A stretch of DNA of 64,000 nt from Pirellula sp. (lineage in GTDB: Bacteria > Planctomycetota > Planctomycetia > Pirellulales > Lacipirellulaceae): contig PNKX01000004.1 of the NCBI GenBank assembly GCA_013822725.1, forward strand, positions 124,001-188,000. The letters run 5' to 3'. Positions 59,008-64,000 of the stretch are shown piece after piece. The stretch's first letter is position 1. Each line of letters begins with the position of its first letter. The notes under the pieces were generated by a model. That model saw only the letters and a program-made list of their open reading frames with translations, was not told the DNA's origin and did no database searches. The position numbers and the translations under genes are program-made.

Positions 59008-61311
59008 TTACGCCGCTTTCGAAGACGCGCGAGGCGTCTCCGAAATGACTTCTAGCGGCTGTGGCGGAAGGATCGAATGGTCCTGTCGAGGTCTGCGAAG
59101 AAGAACAGCGCGAACCAGACCGCGTGCCAATCGCGGTAAGAAGCGATGGGCATGGGTCGTGAAATAGAGCGCGCGCTTTGCCCGCTGTAGCCACGGCGGA
59201 TCGTTCAGCAGGCTGTGAAGACTGAGACCGACGTAGGGCCGCCAGTTTCGGTCATAGCTATTGCACCCCTGGATCGGCAGGTCGCCCGAAAAATCGGCAG
59301 GGCAGCCCGCCACGTCGTAGCTCTTCTCAAAACGCTCCGGCGCTTGTTCGTAGCGGTGGCTGAACTCGAAATCAAACAGCTTGAGCCCCTGATCACGGTC
59401 CACGAGCAGGTTATCGATGCTGGCGTCAACGAGTGCGTAGCTAGACTCGTAGATCTCGCGAAGTGCATTGATCGCTTCCCGCGCAACGCTGAGCGGCACG
59501 AGCTTGCCCGACGAGCGCCGATAGGCCAACACGTCGCGATAAAACGGAATCATGAACCATGTTTCGCCACGCGCCACCAAAGGCGGTACGCTGGAGACCT
59601 TGCCGCCTAATTCGGTTAGGAACCGAACTTCCCGTTCCAAGAAATGGAGCATCTGCGGCTTGAACGTTTTTTTGACGACCAATCGATCTTCATGCCGCAC
59701 GACCTCGATCTTCGCGCGACGCCCTGATTTGGTGATGTCTGCCACGACGCCGGAGACGGCGTCCTGATGCATCTTGACCCGTGTCACTTTCTCGATGACA
59801 TCATCCGCTCTCTCTCGACAAATGGCTCTGATGTACTCCAGCGCCTCATGCCCGTTGTCGCTCGAATGAACGACGTTGCAGTGTTCGTGATCGGGAATGT
59901 TGTTGTTAAATTCGTCGCGGATGCGGTCCTTGCAGAAAGTCCTTGCGTTCACGGCAAATGGATACTTCTTCCGTTGCCGGCGGTTCAAAGGGAGGGGGTC
60001 GCGGTCGTAGGCGACGATGATGGCCGCCGGAAGTCCGCCCGACTCTGGCCAGGGGCCAGGTCCCCAGTTTCCGCCGCGCACCACTTGAGCAGCGACGGCT
60101 GCTTCGGACGGCTCAAGTTCCCGTGCCTCGGCGATGCAGAAGCCAACCTCCTCCAAAAGCCGCTTCGCCCGCGCGACGCCGCCGCGTTGCAGGCCACGTT
60201 CGCGCAGCAGGAATACGGCCAGACCGTTGTCCGCGTCGGACTCAGTCTCGTTCGCCAACCGAGTTCGCAACCACTTATTATGGCGGGCCAGCCTCGCCAT
60301 CATGTCGTGCGAAGGCCGCCAACCCTTTTCAGCCAGGTAGGCGTCGAGCGCTTCCAGCGTGATGGGGCCATGATAGCCAGCCTCCTCGCCAAGGCCGCGC
60401 AGGATCGCTGCATAGTCGTGATCGCCTCGCGCGCCCGCGATGTCGGCTGCCTCACTCGTCGGCAGCCCTGAGCTCACGCCCTTATGGTAAAGCGCATGAT
60501 ACGCCAAGCTGAGGAAATGATGCTCCGGCGACGGGACGCGACAAAGCCGACGATGCTCATGCGCTTCGTCCAGCAGCTTCCGAGCCATTGTCGGCGGATA
60601 ATACGGCAGACTGCGAAAGTCCGTCCCGGGGAGTCCTGTGTGCGTGTACAAGTCGACCGGTTGCAGCCCCGGCCCGCTGTCGAGACAACGCTGGACCTCC
60701 GTTAGCTCCGCGTCGTCGATCAGTAGATCGAGATCTTCGCCAGGCATCACCGCCGGAAGGGATTCAAACCAACGCAGCACAACGTGCTTCCGCTGGTCGT
60801 CCTGCAACTGCTGGAGAAAGCCCTTCACTCCCAAGCGATAGGGGATGTAACGCCGCGCGCCCGCCGTCGTTCGCCGGCGATTTCGCCACACAAGCAGCTT
60901 GCGCTCAGCGTCAGGAAACGACGCAATCCGCGTTGGTTCAACATGCCCTAACAAACGTCGAACGGCGGCGATAAACCACGCCGCGCCGACCGCGGGGTGG
61001 ATTTGCAGCGGAACGGCAATCCATTCGGCATGACGAATATTTCGCCAGATGGCTAGCGCGAGCGGCGTCCAGCCGCTGAGCACCATCACGTCAGCGTTGT
61101 TGCGGCGGATTCTGCGGGCGTCAGCGTTTGCCGCGACCTTGCCGCACAAGTTCGAATTCTGCTGCTCAATCGCCGCGGCAACCTCCGGCGACGAAACGAC
61201 TGCAAGATAGTTTTCAAATCCCGCGCGGACGAGGTCGGCGCCAAGTTCGCCGTCGCGCGGCTCGATCTCGATAATCTTCGCGTCCGCGGCCCACAAAGGT
61301 TCGTTAGCCAT
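59008..61311 (-). CDS. Unusual fusion: NTase-like, NDK-like and WaaP/InaA-type kinase
   Basis: A 767-residue protein with three modules. The N-terminal part (1-140) resembles an incomplete Rossmann domain (DVMVLSGWTPLALAIW). A nucleotidyltransferase-like part (about 165-350) contains MPGEDLDLLIDDAELTEVQR. Residues about 362-509 align with nucleoside diphosphate kinase: VFLLRERGLQRGGVARAKRL and CNVVHSSDNGHEALEYI, whose His482 corresponds to the phospho-histidine of NDK (NIIHGSDS). The C-terminal part (about 510-740) is a protein-kinase-like LPS kinase: Lys547/548, Glu560, Asp629 with Asn634 (VDASIDNLLV) and Asp647 (LFDFE). It would phosphorylate a glycan. Surrounding GT2 genes support this. 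The ATG at 61311 is used, since the preceding candidate is TTG. Confidence 0.72.
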   Translation of the reverse strand: MANEPLWAADAKIIEIEPRDGELGADLVRAGFENYLAVVSSPEVAAAIEQQNSNLCGKVAANADARRIRRNNADVMVLSGWTPLALAIWRNIRHAEWIAVPLQIHPAVGAAWFIAAVRRLLGHVEPTRIASFPDAERKLLVWRNRRRTTAGARRYIPYRLGVKGFLQQLQDDQRKHVVLRWFESLPAVMPGEDLDLLIDDAELTEVQRCLDSGPGLQPVDLYTHTGLPGTDFRSLPYYPPTMARKLLDEAHEHRRLCRVPSPEHHFLSLAYHALYHKGVSSGLPTSEAADIAGARGDHDYAAILRGLGEEAGYHGPITLEALDAYLAEKGWRPSHDMMARLARHNKWLRTRLANETESDADNGLAVFLLRERGLQRGGVARAKRLLEEVGFCIAEARELEPSEAAVAAQVVRGGNWGPGPWPESGGLPAAIIVAYDRDPLPLNRRQRKKYPFAVNARTFCKDRIRDEFNNNIPDHEHCNVVHSSDNGHEALEYIRAICRERADDVIEKVTRVKMHQDAVSGVVADITKSGRRAKIEVVRHEDRLVVKKTFKPQMLHFLEREVRFLTELGGKVSSVPPLVARGETWFMIPFYRDVLAYRRSSGKLVPLSVAREAINALREIYESSYALVDASIDNLLVDRDQGLKLFDFEFSHRYEQAPERFEKSYDVAGCPADFSGDLPIQGCNSYDRNWRPYVGLSLHSLLNDPPWLQRAKRALYFTTHAHRFLPRLARGLVRAVLLRRPRQDHSILPPQPLEVISETPRASSKAA

Positions 61312-61353
61312 GAATCTGAAGGCCGTCAATTAGTCGGGGAGTGTAGGCGCGGT

Positions 61354-62214
61354 TCAAGCGACGCGGCGTGGGACAGTGGGAGCGGCAGGGTGCGCGTCGT
61401 CGGCGCTCGCGGAGCTTGTCGGCGCCTCAGGATCGGGCTGCGGCACCGCGTGGTGAAGTTCCCACAGCTTTGACTTCTTGAGAAACGAATAGAACGCAGC
61501 GTACATGCAGACTTGAAAGCCGGCGACGCCATCCAGGAAGCCGCGACGCAAGAAGTAGAGTTGGCAGAAGCGCAGCGGCGCAATGAACGCTAACGACGCG
61601 AGGCTTGGCGCCTTCCGCCGCTTGGACTCATTCACGGCGTTGAGAGCGCCCCAACCGGCGTAACGATTGAGTTTCTCGACATACTGATCAGTGGTCCAAG
61701 TGGTGTAATGCAGCATCGGCTCATGAAGTTCGGCCACGCGATGCGGGTCGAGGCTGATCTCGGCGTGAACCCAACGTTCCCGATACCGGCACGCATCGCG
61801 GCGGAACAGGCGAATGACGCGATCCCTGTCCCAACCGCAGTGCTTGATGCGGTGTCCAAGAAAGTGATTGAGCCGCGCGATCGAATAGCCGTCAACGTTC
61901 TCTCGCGGCTGCGCGAGCACGGCGCGAATCTCGCTTGCCAGTTCTGGAGTGATGCGCTCATCGGCATCGAGCAACAAAATCCATTCGAAGGCGGCCTGCG
62001 GGATGGCCCAATTCTTGAAATTAGCTGAATTCCGATACTCTCGCTCGATGAGCCGGCAGCCCTCAATGGACTTCACAATCTCGATCGTCCCGTCCGCTGA
62101 ACCTGAGTCAGCGATCAGCAACTCGTCGGCAAGGTCGGCGACCGATTCGATGCATAGCCGAATATTGCGCCGCTCGTTCTTGCACGGAATCAGGACTGTT
62201 AGTTTTGCCGCCAT
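61354..62214 (-). CDS. GT2 glycosyltransferase (WaaE/KdtX-like)
   Basis: A 286-residue glycosyltransferase beginning LTVLIPCKNERRNIRLCIES, with DELLIADSGSADGTIEI and the metal-binding ILLLDADERITPELAS (DAD). The following text (LNHFLGHRIKHCGWDRDRVI; LHEPMLHYTTWTTDQYVEKL) matches the LPS-core WaaE/KdtX family. The C-terminal 80 residues include hydrophobic segments that could sit on the membrane. It starts at ATG 62214 and runs straight into the kinase fusion gene (42 bp gap), so they share an operon. Confidence 0.9.
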   Translation of the reverse strand: MAAKLTVLIPCKNERRNIRLCIESVADLADELLIADSGSADGTIEIVKSIEGCRLIEREYRNSANFKNWAIPQAAFEWILLLDADERITPELASEIRAVLAQPRENVDGYSIARLNHFLGHRIKHCGWDRDRVIRLFRRDACRYRERWVHAEISLDPHRVAELHEPMLHYTTWTTDQYVEKLNRYAGWGALNAVNESKRRKAPSLASLAFIAPLRFCQLYFLRRGFLDGVAGFQVCMYAAFYSFLKKSKLWELHHAVPQPDPEAPTSSASADDAHPAAPTVPRRVA

Positions 62215-62622
62215 AATCCAACCGTTCGACGTCGACCGAGACGCATTTTTTGCGATCAGTCTGAAACCTTGCTCGCATGGAAACGAACGACGCACGAAAA
62301 GCGAAGAAACGTTTAAGCAGGCGTTTCGTAGTCGATGTCGAAAAATCCATCAAGGCCAGCAGCAATAGTCGCTAGCAACGCAGAGTCAGAATGCGCCATT
62401 GCATGCAACCTTCAGGCAAGGGATGAGCGCTGTCAGCTCCAAAACGCACCAAAGGAAGGGCACCTGGCAGCATTCTGAAAACGTGCGCGCAAGGCGATAA
62501 TCCGCTAGCACTGCGGTTTCGCAACCTTGAATGCCGCGCGCAAGTCCCCCCAGCCGTCCAATGCGGAAGGAAACGGCTGCAGGAGGTTTCTATATCGCCA
62601 TCAGGCCAGCGGGGCTCGCCGA
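62215..62622. other. Intergenic region without recognised features
   Basis: About 408 bases upstream of the WaaE-like gene and after the Gfo/Idh/MocA gene stop. No gene, hairpin or clear promoter. It presumably holds the promoter of the surface-glycan operon. Confidence 0.4.
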
Positions 62623-64000
62623 CTAAGCCGACTCGGTCGACTCGGCATATTCCCGGCGACGCTCCGTTCCCGGATTCGGCACGGGGTACCTGCCGTCCTT
62701 ATCTGCAAGGATTGGCGCCGTCTTCGTCTGTGCGAAGTCCGCCACGCCAGGAGCCATTTCATGCGGGCAGTTGAGCATTTGCTCGTAAGTGATTTCCTGC
62801 CCAGTATGGGCCGCCATGCGCCCCATGCTCGTTACGAGGCTCGCTTCGACGCCGCGGGGAACTTCGTTATACGGCTCATCAAGAACGATCGCTTTCACGA
62901 AGTCTTTCCATTCCAGCGCGTAGGGGCTTTCTTCAGGCTGAGGAAATGCCCACTTCACTTTGTCGCGATCCGGCCCAAAGCTGCTGAACGTACGCACCTT
63001 GCCGGGATGATGTCCCGAAGCGCTGACAATCGCCGAGCCGTTCGATCCCAACACGACGCTCGACATATCGTTGCGACAGCCGATCATCGTCCGACCGTCG
63101 AAGAAGAAGACCGCTCCGTCGTCAAAGGTGTACTCGACCGCATAGGCGTCGAAGTTTTGATCGACGAAATCGCCGCGGAAGTGACGCCCGCCCAATGCCT
63201 GCGCTTTCACGGGCCAGGCGTTCTTCATCCAGCAGACCTCGTCGATCTGGTGGACGTAGAAATCGCTGAAAAGACCGCCGCTCGCCCAGATGAAGCTGTG
63301 GAACCGTTCAATCTGCCATTCCAGCTCGTCTTTGCCCTCCGGTTTGGCGGTCGAGAAGCAAGTGGCGACTGGTCCGTGCATGCGGTAGGCGCGGGCGGCC
63401 ACGATATCGCCGATCTCGCCGTCTTGAATCCGCTGGTGGAGTTCCTGCCGTCCGCGGCAATGGCGGATCATCAGGCCCACGGCGCTCTTCAAATTCTTTT
63501 CATCAGCCTTCTTCGCAAGTTCCAGCATTTTCTTGCCGGTCGGTCCGTCGGCGACGACTGGCTTCTCCATGAAGACATGGAGCCCCTTGTCGATGGCGTA
63601 CTGATAGTGAACCCAACGGAAGGCCAACGGCGAAGCGAAGATCACGATGTCGCCAGGACGCAGGGCGTCCATCGCTTGTTTATAGGCGTCGAAGCCGATG
63701 AACTGACGCTCCTCGGGAACGTCGATCAATTCAGGCTTGCCTTCAAAATTCTGCTTGAGCGCGGTGAGGCTTTCCTGCAGCCGATGGGGAAAGACGTCGG
63801 CCAACGCCACCAGCTTGATGGGATAGCCGGCATTGGTCAGGGCATCAACCGCCGCCCCGGTGCCGCGTCCGCCAGCGCCAACCAGGGCCAACTGCAGGAC
63901 GTGATCCGATCCAGCCTGGGCGAACACCCGTGGCGCATGCAAGGCGCCGAGCGCCGACACGGCTCCCGCAACCTTGATGAAGTGGCGACGGTCGGCCTGA
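62623..64000 (-). CDS. Gfo/Idh/MocA oxidoreductase with Tat signal (N-terminus beyond right edge)
   Basis: The frame is open to the window edge, with DRRHFIKVAGAVSALGALHA, a Tat signal core (RRxFxK), so the true start is outside. The Rossmann domain has LQLALVGAGGRGTGAAVDAL (GxGxxG), and HVFMEKPVVADGPTGKKMLE carries the EKP catalytic lysine. The C-terminal beta-sheet domain has FDAYAVEYTFDDGAVFFFDG. These Tat-exported oxidoreductases of planctomycetes act on sugars in the periplasm with NAD(P)-type cofactors bound in folded form. Product unknown. It is unconnected to the glycan operon to its left by a 408-bp gap. Confidence 0.92.
   Translation of the reverse strand, partial: QADRRHFIKVAGAVSALGALHAPRVFAQAGSDHVLQLALVGAGGRGTGAAVDALTNAGYPIKLVALADVFPHRLQESLTALKQNFEGKPELIDVPEERQFIGFDAYKQAMDALRPGDIVIFASPLAFRWVHYQYAIDKGLHVFMEKPVVADGPTGKKMLELAKKADEKNLKSAVGLMIRHCRGRQELHQRIQDGEIGDIVAARAYRMHGPVATCFSTAKPEGKDELEWQIERFHSFIWASGGLFSDFYVHQIDEVCWMKNAWPVKAQALGGRHFRGDFVDQNFDAYAVEYTFDDGAVFFFDGRTMIGCRNDMSSVVLGSNGSAIVSASGHHPGKVRTFSSFGPDRDKVKWAFPQPEESPYALEWKDFVKAIVLDEPYNEVPRGVEASLVTSMGRMAAHTGQEITYEQMLNCPHEMAPGVADFAQTKTAPILADKDGRYPVPNPGTERRREYAESTESA

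Overview
The window looks like a chromosomal segment of a planctomycete, most likely of the Pirellulales type. The evidence is a set of hallmark families: DUF1501, DUF1549/DUF1553 and planctomycete-cytochrome proteins in one operon, a PVC-type heme CxxCH/HEAT-repeat dehydrogenase, several PEP-CTERM proteins, a giant secreted protein with an LEPR-like RLL motif, Tat-exported Gfo/Idh/MocA oxidoreductases, and GC-rich DNA full of palindromic repeats. No rRNA, tRNA, CRISPR array, prophage or insertion sequence was recognised.

Layout. 1-1520 (minus): a TPR lipoprotein cut by the left edge and a small secreted protein. 2071-11728 (plus): a Tad/Flp type IVb pilus locus (flp, a small membrane protein, cpaA/tadV, cpaB/rcpC, secretin cpaC/rcpA, tadZ/cpaE, tadA/cpaF, tadB, tadC). 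Its pilin is preceded by a well-conserved c-di-GMP-I (GEMM-I) riboswitch. 11837-14203 (minus): a PEP-CTERM protein and an MFS transporter. 14832-21374: a tripartite RND efflux pump whose outer-membrane gene converges on the pump and adaptor genes. 21984-26615 (minus): a five-gene sugar operon (HPS/KGPDC-family enzyme, zinc dehydrogenase, SDR, TIM-barrel isomerase, PfkB kinase). 27225-35813 (plus): a large PVC dehydrogenase, a 1402-residue protein that reads as three PEP-CTERM proteins joined in frame by a 90-bp palindrome, and a phosphodiesterase. 36209-37207: an HTH protein. 37434-41613: phosphonate catabolism genes (phnZ, a glycine-oxidase-like FAD enzyme, phnX, and a convergent class-III PLP enzyme), then a XylR-like regulator. 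43059-51326 (minus): a four-gene DUF1501/PPC/DUF1549-DUF1553/cytochrome-WD40 operon. 52017-53842: a bicupin and a Dps. 53942-62214 (minus): a giant PKD/LamG protein and a surface-glycan cluster of two GT2 enzymes around an unusual protein containing NDK-like and kinase-like domains. 62623-64000 (minus): a Gfo/Idh/MocA oxidoreductase cut by the right edge.

The genes describe a surface-attached heterotroph. A c-di-GMP-sensing leader probably sets pilin output, efflux and envelope-glycan genes shape the surface, and two catabolic modules use sugars and C-P compounds. Palindromic repeats of at least five families lie between genes and, in several places, inside reading frames. The most unusual items are the triple PEP-CTERM fusion, the NDK-like/kinase fusion, the riboswitch-led Tad locus and the HPS-containing sugar operon.
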